Of a stretch of DNA of 64,000 nucleotides, positions 41,429 to 50,500 are shown piece by piece. How positions within the stretch are numbered: position 1 is the first letter of the stretch; each line of letters begins with the position of its first letter. Both the position numbers and the translations under genes were made by a program. The notes under the pieces were generated by a model. That model was given only the letters and a program-made list of their open reading frames with translations, made no database searches and was not told the origin of the DNA. This stretch comes from Paenarthrobacter aurescens. GTDB taxonomy: Bacteria > Actinomycetota > Actinomycetes > Actinomycetales > Micrococcaceae. The stretch is taken from the NCBI RefSeq assembly GCF_025421775.1, contig NZ_JAOEFX010000010.1, positions 124,001 through 188,000 on the forward strand. The letters are read 5' to 3'.

Positions 41429-43660
41429 TTAGTTGCTTCCAGCCAGCGAACGCCACAGGAAGTGGTTGCTCCGCGCCTGCAATGCCGCTGCCTGCCTGTT
41501 GTCCGACGCGCCGGCGTGACCGCCCTCAAGAGCCTCGTGGAACCAGACATTCGGGATGCCCATGGCCTGCATGCGTGCCGCCATCTTGCGGGCCTGGACG
41601 GGTCCAACGCGGTCATCGGACGTGGCAGTCCAGATGAAAGTCTCGGGGTATTCCACGCCGTCGTGGAGGAGGTGGTACGGCGAGAAGGTGCGGATGAACT
41701 CCCACTGCGAGGGAAGGTCGGGGTCGCCGTATTCGGCAATCCACGAATACCCGGCGGAGAGCTTGGTGTACCGGCGCATGTCCAGGAGCGGCACCCCGCA
41801 GGACACGGCACCGAACAGTTCGGGGTACTGGGTCAGCATGTTGCCCACCAGAAGCCCGCCGTTGGAGCCGCCCACGCAGCCCAGCCGGGGGCGGCTGGTG
41901 ACGCCGCGTGAGATCAGGTCCCGGGCTACGGCGGCGAAGTCCTCATATGCGCGGTGCCGGTTCTCCTGCAGGGCGGCCCGGTGCCAGGAAGGTCCGTATT
42001 CGCCGCCGCCGCGGATGTTGGCCACAACGTACACACCGCCGCGCGAGTGCGCATCTCCGCCGTCCTCGGTGGAAGCGCCCACCGTGCGCCGTTCGAGCCA
42101 TGCCCGCCCAATGGATCCGCTGTAGGCCGGGGTACGGGAAATCTCGAATCCGCCGTAGCCGGAGAGTTGGGTGGGGTTCTGGCCGTCAAGTACCAGGTCT
42201 TTGCAGGCGACCTGGAAGTAGGGAACTTTGGTTCCATCTTCCGAAACAGCAAAGTGCTGCTGGACCTCGTAGCCGGCTTCGTTGAAGAACGACGGCGACC
42301 GCTTTATTACTGCGTGCTGGCTGGCCACGGCGCCGGCGTCCGGCGATCCGGCGGGGGCAAGCGTCCCACGGGTCAACGTAGTCGGCGTGGTGAAACCGGT
42401 GGCCACCAGCCAGAAATCGTTGCCGGCAGGGCCCAGGTCCTCGTCGTCCACGGCGTAGGCATTGACGTCATGCAAGGGCGGGCAGGCGTCGAGCACGGAG
42501 GATGCCCAGCCGCTGTCCGGGTGGTGATCGGACGGATCCAGCACCCGGATTTCGGAGGAGACATCGTGGAGCAGGTTCAGCAGGAGGTAGTCCTTGGTCC
42601 AGCTCCAGGACTGGAGGGACGTGTGCGCGTCGGGCGCAAACAGCACCCGCAAAGAGCGGGAGCCGGCCAGATACTCCTCAAAGCCAGCGGCAAGCAAGGA
42701 TCCCGCCGGGTACACCACACCAGCCACGTCCCAATCTTTCTGCGGGCGGAACAGCAGCCAGTCGCGGTGGGCGCTGATGTTGACGTCCGTGGGGACATCG
42801 ATGGCCACCCATGAGTCGTCGCGCAGCAGGTAGGTGCTGCGGTTGTAGAAGTCGATGTAGTCAACGGCGAAGGTCCGCTCGAAACCCGGCGTGGAATCAT
42901 GTGCCACCATGGCCAGCATGTGGTCCTCGGGGATCTCGAAGAGACGTTCAGCGTCGGCTAGGGACTGGCCGCGGCGAAGCTTGACGCCGGTCCGCGCGTA
43001 AGAGGACGTGGTTGCCGGCAGCCCCTCGGCGGTGCTGGACACGAGCAAGGTGTCGGCATCCAGCCAACTGACGTTGCCCTTGGCCGTGGGGAGGTCGAAG
43101 CCGCCCTCCACAAACGTGCGGGATTCGACGTCGAACTCGCGGTGGCGGTCAGCGTCCCCGCCGTCGGGGGAGAGCGAGACCATGGCAAGCCGGTAATCGG
43201 CGTCATCGGCCGGCCGGAGGAAACCCGCCCCGTGGAACACCCATTCGACCCCCTCGGCTGCGGCCAGCGCGTCGATGTCCAACAGAACGTCCCACTGGGG
43301 TTCCGCTGTAAGGTAGCTCTCCCAGGTGGTGCGGCGCCACAGTCCCTTGGGGTGTTCCTGGTCCTTCCAGAAGTTGTAGTAGAAGTCGCCGCGTTTGTTG
43401 ACCATGGCGATGCGGTCCGTGGAGTCGAGGACTTCCAGGATGCCGGCCTCGACGGCCTCATATTCGGAGTCTTCCAGCAAGTCTTCGGTGCGCGCGTTTT
43501 GTTCGCGGACCCACGCCAGCTGTTCTTCGCCGTGGATGTCTTCGAGCCATACGTTTTCATCCGTGGGTTCAGGCGCGACGTCCGCTGCGTGGCGCGGACC
43601 GGAGGCCGGCGCGGTGTCATTCTCGGAAAGTGGCGACTGATCAGCTTCTGTGGTGGTCAT
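41429..43660 (-). CDS. Prolyl oligopeptidase family peptidase (S9A)
   Basis: The 743-residue protein starts at the ATG at 43660. An N-terminal beta-propeller domain (about 60-430) precedes an alpha/beta-hydrolase domain (about 470-740) with the nucleophile in CVGGSNGGLLVG (about 590), the Asp in TATSDDRVGP (about 690) and the His in EGGHAG (about 724). There is no signal peptide, so it is a cytosolic peptidase that cleaves short peptides, often after Pro. It is divergent from the FAD/NAD-binding protein at 43714. Confidence 0.92.
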   Translation of the reverse strand: MTTTEADQSPLSENDTAPASGPRHAADVAPEPTDENVWLEDIHGEEQLAWVREQNARTEDLLEDSEYEAVEAGILEVLDSTDRIAMVNKRGDFYYNFWKDQEHPKGLWRRTTWESYLTAEPQWDVLLDIDALAAAEGVEWVFHGAGFLRPADDADYRLAMVSLSPDGGDADRHREFDVESRTFVEGGFDLPTAKGNVSWLDADTLLVSSTAEGLPATTSSYARTGVKLRRGQSLADAERLFEIPEDHMLAMVAHDSTPGFERTFAVDYIDFYNRSTYLLRDDSWVAIDVPTDVNISAHRDWLLFRPQKDWDVAGVVYPAGSLLAAGFEEYLAGSRSLRVLFAPDAHTSLQSWSWTKDYLLLNLLHDVSSEIRVLDPSDHHPDSGWASSVLDACPPLHDVNAYAVDDEDLGPAGNDFWLVATGFTTPTTLTRGTLAPAGSPDAGAVASQHAVIKRSPSFFNEAGYEVQQHFAVSEDGTKVPYFQVACKDLVLDGQNPTQLSGYGGFEISRTPAYSGSIGRAWLERRTVGASTEDGGDAHSRGGVYVVANIRGGGEYGPSWHRAALQENRHRAYEDFAAVARDLISRGVTSRPRLGCVGGSNGGLLVGNMLTQYPELFGAVSCGVPLLDMRRYTKLSAGYSWIAEYGDPDLPSQWEFIRTFSPYHLLHDGVEYPETFIWTATSDDRVGPVQARKMAARMQAMGIPNVWFHEALEGGHAGASDNRQAAALQARSNHFLWRSLAGSN

Positions 43661-43713
43661 CGCCCCATCCAAGCAACACTGTTCGACGGTAAGCAAGTCA
43701 CAGGAAGTTAGGC

Positions 43714-45669
43714 TTGAGCGTGGCTAAATCGCAAACCAACCGTGTTGCCCTGCTGGGGGCCGGCCCTCGGGGTACCAGCGTCCTTGAGCGGTTGCTCGCG
43801 AATTGGGCCGCGGAGAGCGGCAAAGGCGAAACGCTGCACATCGACGTCGTGGACCCATACCCGGCTGGTTCGGGGCACGTGTGGCAACCGGAGCAGTCAC
43901 GGCTGTTCTTGATGAACACGCAGTCGTTCTACCCGACTCTCATCCCCGAGGACCCCAGGCTTGCACCGCCGCTTGCCGGCGTTTCGTTCGACCAATGGCG
44001 CGAGGCCAGGCGTCGTGACGGCATGGGACTCAATGACGCCGAGAAGGCGGAGCTGGCCACCCTCGAATCGCACGATTTTCCCAGTCGCGCGCTGTACGGG
44101 CGGTACCTGCGGCAGACGTTGGAAGGTCTCCTGGACCGGATGCCCGACGGCGTCGAGGTCACTTTCCATGAGACGCTCGCCGTTGCTGCGCGTCCTGTGA
44201 AGCAGGAAGAGGAAAGCGGGTTCGACGTCGAACTCGCCAACGGCGTGACGCTTACCGTCGGTTCCGTGGTCCTCGCGTTGGGCCACATTGAGTCGCGTCT
44301 GAATCCCGAGCAGCGGTCCTTCAAGAGTGCTGCTGACGAGCAGGGGCTGCTCTACTTCCCGCCAGCACCGCCGGCCGACGTCGATTGGCAGGCAGTACCG
44401 GACAATGAGCCCGTATTGGTCCGCGGCATGGGGTTGAATTTCTTTGACGTCATGGGCCAATTGACGGAGGGTCGCGGCGGCAAGTTTGTCGACGCCGGCA
44501 CCCCGGGAGCCGGCGTGCTCGAATACCGGGCCTCGGGGCGGGAGCCGAAGATCATCGCGGCTTCCCGACGGGGAACACCGTATCGGGCCAAAGCCGGGCT
44601 GGCAGGCTATTACCCCAGCAGTATCACCATGCGATACCTGACGGAAGATGCGGTGGACCGGTTTCGCGCGGCCGGAATCCAGCCTGGTTTCGATCACGAC
44701 CTCTGGCCGCTGCTGCACCGCGATGCGCTGTGGGCCTACTATTCAACGCTTGCCCGGTCCCAGGCAACGGCCATCAAGGACCCGGCGCAGTTCCTGGCGG
44801 ACCTTGAGGACGCCCTCCAACCGCACGCCCACACCACAGCCAACTGGGAAAGCGATGTGGGGGACCTCGTGGAAAAACACGTTGTGGCCTCCCGTCGACT
44901 GAATCTCCGCGGACTCGCGGCCCCGCTCGCCGGCCGGACATTCGCGTCCCGGCGCGAACTGGATGCAGCCATCACGGCTTACTTGGATGATGACGCCCGG
45001 AGATCTGCCCTGGGCGAAGCCGACCCCGTGAAAATGGCCATCGGTGCCCTCCACACCGGGCGGGCAATCCTCAAGTCGGTGGTGGCTGACGGCGGGATCA
45101 CGGACGAATCATGGCTGGCGGGGTTGCGCGGCTGGTTCGAGTCGTTCGTCGAGGGGTTGGCCAGTGGAGCGCCTGCGCTGCGCTCGGAGCAGCTGGCCGC
45201 CTTGGCGCGAGCCGGCGTCGTGAGTTTTGTGGGACCCGACCCGAAGTTCAGTGTGGACCGGGGCGCGAAGGTGTTCCGGGCGGTTTCGCCGTGGGTGCAC
45301 GATACGCCGGTGGAAGCGCGGACACTTGTCGAGGCGATGTCTCCTGCCAATAGGGTGGGCATTAACCTTTCGCCGCTCCTGGAGCAGCTGATGGCGGACG
45401 GACTGGTGCGTACCAAGATCATGATGGGCGCGGAGGGCACCCCCATGCAGACCACAGGCTTGGACGTTGAACCGCATCCCTACAGGCCGTTGGCCGCGAA
45501 CGGATCCATCACCAAAGACTTGTACGTCCTGGGGCTTCAGTTGTCCGCTTCGCAGTGGGGGACAGCGATCGCTGCCGAGGCGCGCCCGCTCACCGGGCCC
45601 GCATACGCCAGCGGGCAGCGGACCCTCCGCGATGCCGACGAGATCGCCCGTAGCATTCTGGGCCGCTAG
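43714..45669 (+). CDS. FAD/NAD(P)-binding protein (FAD-NAD(P)-binding, PF13454-type)
   Basis: The 651-residue protein has an N-terminal dinucleotide fold VALLGAGPRGTSVLERLL (about 11-28), a substrate segment DPYPAGSGHVWQPEQS (about 48-63) and the typical MNTQSFYPTLI. The remainder is a large two-domain oxidoreductase-like body. Its reaction is unknown; relatives are linked to amino-acid or siderophore metabolism, but nothing here decides. Start TTG (43714) has AGGAAG six bases upstream; GTG at 43720 is an alternative. Confidence 0.75.
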   Translation: MSVAKSQTNRVALLGAGPRGTSVLERLLANWAAESGKGETLHIDVVDPYPAGSGHVWQPEQSRLFLMNTQSFYPTLIPEDPRLAPPLAGVSFDQWREARRRDGMGLNDAEKAELATLESHDFPSRALYGRYLRQTLEGLLDRMPDGVEVTFHETLAVAARPVKQEEESGFDVELANGVTLTVGSVVLALGHIESRLNPEQRSFKSAADEQGLLYFPPAPPADVDWQAVPDNEPVLVRGMGLNFFDVMGQLTEGRGGKFVDAGTPGAGVLEYRASGREPKIIAASRRGTPYRAKAGLAGYYPSSITMRYLTEDAVDRFRAAGIQPGFDHDLWPLLHRDALWAYYSTLARSQATAIKDPAQFLADLEDALQPHAHTTANWESDVGDLVEKHVVASRRLNLRGLAAPLAGRTFASRRELDAAITAYLDDDARRSALGEADPVKMAIGALHTGRAILKSVVADGGITDESWLAGLRGWFESFVEGLASGAPALRSEQLAALARAGVVSFVGPDPKFSVDRGAKVFRAVSPWVHDTPVEARTLVEAMSPANRVGINLSPLLEQLMADGLVRTKIMMGAEGTPMQTTGLDVEPHPYRPLAANGSITKDLYVLGLQLSASQWGTAIAAEARPLTGPAYASGQRTLRDADEIARSILGR

Positions 45670-45749
45670 CGCCACGAGGTTGCGGCTGCCTCCAGCCTTC
45701 GTTACTGTGTGAGCTGCATCACCCACTTGGGTGTGCGCGCTTTTGATCT

Positions 45750-45941
45750 GCGGCGGGAGAGTCCTGCCGGTACATCCCGTCAGGCGCCGTAGGAGCAAAC
45801 CCTCCCCAGGAATCTCTCAGGCCCATGTACCGCCGCGGCGAGGCAACTCTGGAAAGCAGTCCGTACACCGGGCTCACCGAAGGTGCAAGCAGGCCCATGC
45901 CTGTGGAAACTCTCAGGTCCACCTACAGAGCGGGGAGGAAC
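45750..45941 (+). ncRNA. Tandem glycine riboswitch
   Basis: The first aptamer shows GCGGGAGAG, GGCGCCGTAGGAGCAA and AATCTCTCAGGC, then a linker with GGAAAGCAGT. The second shows CACCGAAGGTGCAAGC and GAAACTCTCAGGT, ending near GCGGGGAGGAA. These are the conserved blocks of the tandem glycine riboswitch. A short GGCAC-CCT-GTGCC hairpin (45954-45966) lies between it and the ribosome site of the permease. It likely switches expression of the downstream amino-acid permease in response to glycine. Confidence 0.92.
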
Positions 45942-45986
45942 CCGAATCATTGTGGCACCCTGTGCCGCCTGAACGATGGAGTTCCT

Positions 45987-47447
45987 TTGACGATTCAGCG
46001 CCCACCTTCCACCGATTCCCCCCATCTTGAGCGTCAGCTCAGCAACCGCCACATCCAGCTCATCGCCATCGGCGGAGCGATCGGCACCGGCCTGTTCATG
46101 GGCTCCGGCAAGACCATTTCCGCGGCCGGCCCGGCCGTCATTTTCGTGTACATGATCATCGGCTTCATGCTCTTCTTCGTGATGCGGGCCATGGGCGAGC
46201 TGCTGCTGAGCAACCTGAACTACAAGTCCTTCAGCGACTTCGCGGCAGACCTGCTGGGTCCGTGGGCCGGGTTCTTCACCGGCTGGACATACTGGTTCTG
46301 CTGGGTCATTACGGGCATCGCCGACGTGATCGCGATCGCCGGGTACTCCCAGGAACTGTGGCCTTCCCTTCCGCTGTGGGTGCCCGGCCTGATCACCATC
46401 GGCATCCTCCTGCTCCTGAACCTGGCCACGGTGAAAGCCTTTGGCGAGACCGAGTTCTGGTTCGCGCTCATCAAGATCGTCGCCATCGCTGCGCTCATTG
46501 TTGTTGGCCTCTTCATGATCTTCAGCGGCTTCCAGTCCGACGCCGGACCCGCCAGCTTTACCAACCTGTGGAGCCACGGCGGTTTCTTCCCGAACGAATT
46601 CATGGGCTTCGTGGCGGGCTTCCAGATTGCCGTCTTTGCGTTCGTGGGCATCGAACTTGTGGGAACCACCGCCGCTGAGGCCAAGAACCCGGAGAAGAAC
46701 CTGCCCAAGGCGATCAACTCCATTCCCATCCGTGTCCTGCTGTTCTACGTGGGCGCCCTCATCATCCTGATGTCCGTCACTCCGTGGACCCAGTTCGCTG
46801 CCGGACACAGCCCGTTCATTGCCATGTTCTCGCTCGCTGGCCTCGGCGCAGCGGCCACCATCGTCAACCTCGTAGTGCTGACCTCCGCCATGTCCTCGGC
46901 CAACTCGGGCATCTATTCCACGTCCCGCATGGTGTTCGGGTTGGCACAGGAAGGCGACGCTCCCAAGGTGTTCGGCGCACTCTCCGGACGCAAAGTACCC
47001 CGTAACGCACTGTTCCTTTCCTGCGTCCTGCTGCTGTCCGGCGTCGTCCTCATGTATGCCGGCTCGGACATCGGCAAGGCGTTCGACATGGTGACCACCG
47101 TGTCTGCCGTCTGTTTCGTCTTTGTGTGGTCGATCATCCTGGCCAGCTACCTGGCTTTCCGGAAGCGTCGCCCGCACCTGCATGATTCATCAGCGTTCAA
47201 AATGCCCGGTGGCGTGGCGATGGTGTGGGTTGTGTTCGCGTTCTTTGCCTTCGTGCTGTGGGCCTTGACCACCCAGCCGGATACATTGGCAGCACTGTTG
47301 GCCACACCTGTGTGGTTCCTGATCCTGGGCGTCGCCTGGGCCATCCTTCGCCGCAGGCCTGCGCACCTGGCGCGCTACGAACAGTTCAAGGCTGAACTCC
47401 AACGTGATGCGGACAGGACGCGGGAGCCGGAACCGGCAAGCAAGTAG
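45987..47447 (+). CDS. cycA: APC family amino acid permease, CycA-like (D-serine/D-alanine/glycine transporter)
   Basis: The 486-residue protein starts at a TTG with GATGGAG five bases upstream; the upstream open frame is the riboswitch. It has about 12 helices and the APC signature LIAIGGAIGTGLFMGSGKTISAAGP (about residues 26-50), plus AFVGIELVGTTAAEAKNPEKNLPKAIN (about 220-246). This subfamily imports neutral amino acids such as glycine, alanine and D-serine. The glycine riboswitch in its leader supports glycine as a substrate. The specific name is by similarity plus context. Confidence 0.87.
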   Translation: MTIQRPPSTDSPHLERQLSNRHIQLIAIGGAIGTGLFMGSGKTISAAGPAVIFVYMIIGFMLFFVMRAMGELLLSNLNYKSFSDFAADLLGPWAGFFTGWTYWFCWVITGIADVIAIAGYSQELWPSLPLWVPGLITIGILLLLNLATVKAFGETEFWFALIKIVAIAALIVVGLFMIFSGFQSDAGPASFTNLWSHGGFFPNEFMGFVAGFQIAVFAFVGIELVGTTAAEAKNPEKNLPKAINSIPIRVLLFYVGALIILMSVTPWTQFAAGHSPFIAMFSLAGLGAAATIVNLVVLTSAMSSANSGIYSTSRMVFGLAQEGDAPKVFGALSGRKVPRNALFLSCVLLLSGVVLMYAGSDIGKAFDMVTTVSAVCFVFVWSIILASYLAFRKRRPHLHDSSAFKMPGGVAMVWVVFAFFAFVLWALTTQPDTLAALLATPVWFLILGVAWAILRRRPAHLARYEQFKAELQRDADRTREPEPASK

Positions 47448-47452
47448 CCACT

Positions 47453-47499
47453 CCGCATCAACAAAGGCCGCATCAACAAAAGGCCGCATCAACAAAAAA
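47453..47499. repeat. Short tandem repeat CCGCATCAACAAA(A)GG x3
   Basis: Three copies of a 15-16-base unit run from just after the permease stop (47447) to the terminator. Copies differ only in the length of an A run, consistent with slippage. Confidence 0.7.
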
Positions 47500-47538
47500 G
47501 CAGGGCCCCTCCCGATGATGGTGAGGGGCCCTGCTTTT
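47496..47538. terminator. Bidirectional terminator between the permease and the nuclease gene
   Basis: AAAAGCAGGGCCCCTC (47496-47511) pairs perfectly with GAGGGGCCCTGCTTTT (47523-47538). A/T tracts flank both sides, so it can end the convergent transcripts. Confidence 0.9.
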
Positions 47539-47551
47539 CACTCAGGGGTGA

Positions 47552-50500
47552 TTAGCCCCTCAGGCACTTCTGGTACTCCAACCATGCGAAGGCGTACCGC
47601 AGCCAGCCCACGATGTCGTACCACTTGGATGGCTTGACCGGGGGTGTGCACTGCGGTGGGTTCGGGCCGCTGGCAGCCACCTTCACCAGGGCCTTCACCA
47701 CCGTCCCGGATTCGACGGCGGTCAGTACGAGTGTGCCCGTGCCTGCAGCTGCCGCCGCGGGAACCTTGAGGTTCACCGTGGCAGAACCTGCGGATACGGG
47801 AACTGCGCCGAGTGCCACAGCAGCACCCTTTGCATCCACGAAAACGGCGTTCAGCGATGCGTTGGCAGGGCTGCCGATCGACGTCAGGTTCAACTTGGAG
47901 ACGGCCAGCGTGATGGACTCTCCAGCCTTGACCTCGGCTGCGGTGGAGTTGGCCACGGCAACAGAACGGCGTGCGAAGTCCGGGGACACCGGATTGTGTT
48001 CCTTCAGGAATTTGATCCACGCATCACGGTCCACCAGGCCAGTGTCCTTCGTATTGGCGCCTTCCTTGAAGACCCGGAAGTTGTCACCGCCGGTAGCCAG
48101 GAAGCTGAAGGTTCCGATCCTGTACTGCTTGGCAGGATCGATCACTGCGCCGTTCACCCAGATGCCGGTGATGCGGTCACCTGCGGGGCGTGCGGCGTCG
48201 TAGGTGTAGTTCACGTTCTTGGACAGTCCCAGCTGCTGGTAGGGACGGCTGGGAACGGTCCCGTCGGCGTTGGTCTGCCACTGCTGCTCCAGGAGGGTCT
48301 TGAACTGCGCACCGGTGAGGGACGTGGTCCAGAGGTTGTTCACGAACGGCAGGACCGCGTTGGCCTCGGCGTAGGTGATGGTTCCGTCCGGTGCGTAGTA
48401 GAGCTCGTTGCGGAGGCCGCCGGGGTTCACGACACCGATCTCCGCCGCACCCAGCTCGGGCGCCTTGAGCGTGTCCACGAGGGAGTCCGCCACCAGGTTG
48501 CCCAAGGTGGACTCACTCGCACGGTCGTCCCGCTTGGGGGCGCCGCCGGCCGGATCCGGGGTGAAAGCGGTGGTGATATCAGCGGTCACTGCGCCGACCG
48601 GCTGGTTGCCGATCTCGGCAGCTTCTGCGAGAGCTTTGTCCACGATGGTCTTCACGGCAGCCACCCGCGGGTAGGCGGCAACGAGGCTTTCAGCGGTCTC
48701 GGTGGTCCGGTCGACGATGGCAGCCTTGTAGGCGGTGACGGACTTGGTGGCAGTGTCCACGGTGAGCGTCACGCTGCCCACATTTTCGCCGTAGTTTCCT
48801 GTCTGTACGATGGGCCGGGTCTTGCCGGTGGGCTGGCCGTTGGCGTCCAGGATCGGAGCATCCCAGGCGTATTCCTTGTGGGTGTGCCCGGTGAAGATGG
48901 CCGCGACGTCAGGCGTAGTTTCGTTGACGAGCTTGGCAAACGGTCCACCCGCAGCAACCTCCTGCTCCAGGGTGGCGCCCTCAGGCGTGCCGGAAGCAGC
49001 GCCGTCGTGGTTTTCCACGATGATGAGATCCGCCAGGTCTTCAGCCTTGATCTTGGCGGCTACCCGGTTGATGGCTTCCACAGGATCCCCGAACTCAAGA
49101 TCGGCAATTCCGGCAGGGGTTACCAGCGACGGAACTTCCTGGGTCACGGTACCGATCACTGCCACCCGCATACCGTTCATGTCCATCACCTTGTACTCCG
49201 GGAGGACAGGAGTGGTGGTGCCCTTTTGGTAGACGTTCGCACCCAGGTAGGCGAACTTCGCGTTGGTGCCGCCGGCGATGACGCGGTCGCGCAGGTCCTG
49301 CCAGCCGCCGTCGAACTCGTGGTTGCCCACAGCAGAAGCCTGCAGTTCCAGGGTGTTCAGGACATCAATGGTGGGCTGGTCCTTCGCCACGGAGGAAGCG
49401 AAGAGCGAGGCGCCGATGTTGTCGCCGGCCGAGATGAAGGCTGTCGCGCCGGGGGCAGCCGCGGCGCGGAGCTTCTCCACGGTTCCCGCAAAGAGCACGG
49501 TGTTGGAGTCGATCCGGCCGTGGAAGTCGTTGATACCCAGGAACTGCAGATCAACGGTGGCTGGTGCGTCGGGAGCCAGATTCAGGCCTACCACCACGGG
49601 ATCATGGTCGCTGGCACGGAACTCGTCCCCGGCATAGTAGTTGGTCACATTGTTGTTATACCTGCTGTACTCCAGAGCGACTGACTCCACGGAGTTGATG
49701 TTCCAGATGTCGGTGCCTGTAACTGCCTCAGCGGCAGCGGGGGAAGCAAGGATGTGGTCCAGGGAACCCACCATGCCGCCGAACAGGTACGAGTGCTTGC
49801 CCGTACCAACTTCGAGATCGGTGTAGCCGGCGCCGGTGAGGACGTTGATGGGATCTTCCTTGGCGTAGGCGTTGAAGTCACCTATCAGGAAGACCTTGTC
49901 CGTGCCCTTGGTGGCCTGGAGATCCTTGGAGAAAGCGAGCAATGACTCGGCCTGCTTGGTTCGGGCAATGTTCGAGGCGCCCTGGCCCTTGTCCGTGTCG
50001 TCCGGTGTTGCCGCGGAGCCCTTGGACTTGAAGTGGTTCACGATGGCGATGAACTTTTGGTCATCGTCTCCACCCACCGGCTTGAAGACCTGTGCCAAAG
50101 GCTTGCGGGCACTTGCGAAGGCCACGGTGTCGTTGTGGATGATGGACTCGCCCACAGGTTCGGCCACGGCCTTCTTGTAAATGAACGCGGTGCGGATCAT
50201 GTCCTCGTCGCTCAGCGGGGGAGCGTTGGCGGGTGTGCGCACGTAGTCCCAGACACCAGGTGTCTTGACGTTCAATGCCTCCACCAGTTTGGACAGCGCG
50301 TAGTCGCGGTCCTTGCCGAACTGTGCGGAGTTCTCGATCTCCTCAAGGGATACGACGTCGGCGCCCGACTTGGTAATGGCCGCGACGATCTTGCTCTGCT
50401 GACGCTCGAAGTTCTCAGCGTTGGCAGCCCCGCGGGCGTTGCAGCCTTCCTTGACCGTGATCGGGTTGCCTTCGCGGTCGGTGTAGAAGACACAACCGGC

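Noticed and set aside
45825..45986. Upstream in-frame extension of the permease
   Set aside because: This stretch is the glycine riboswitch; the TTG at 45987 has GGAG at correct spacing and fits the family N-terminus.
47996..49684. 562-codon plus-strand open frame
   Set aside because: Antisense to the 5'-nucleotidase domain of the secreted nuclease; no start signal or family motif.
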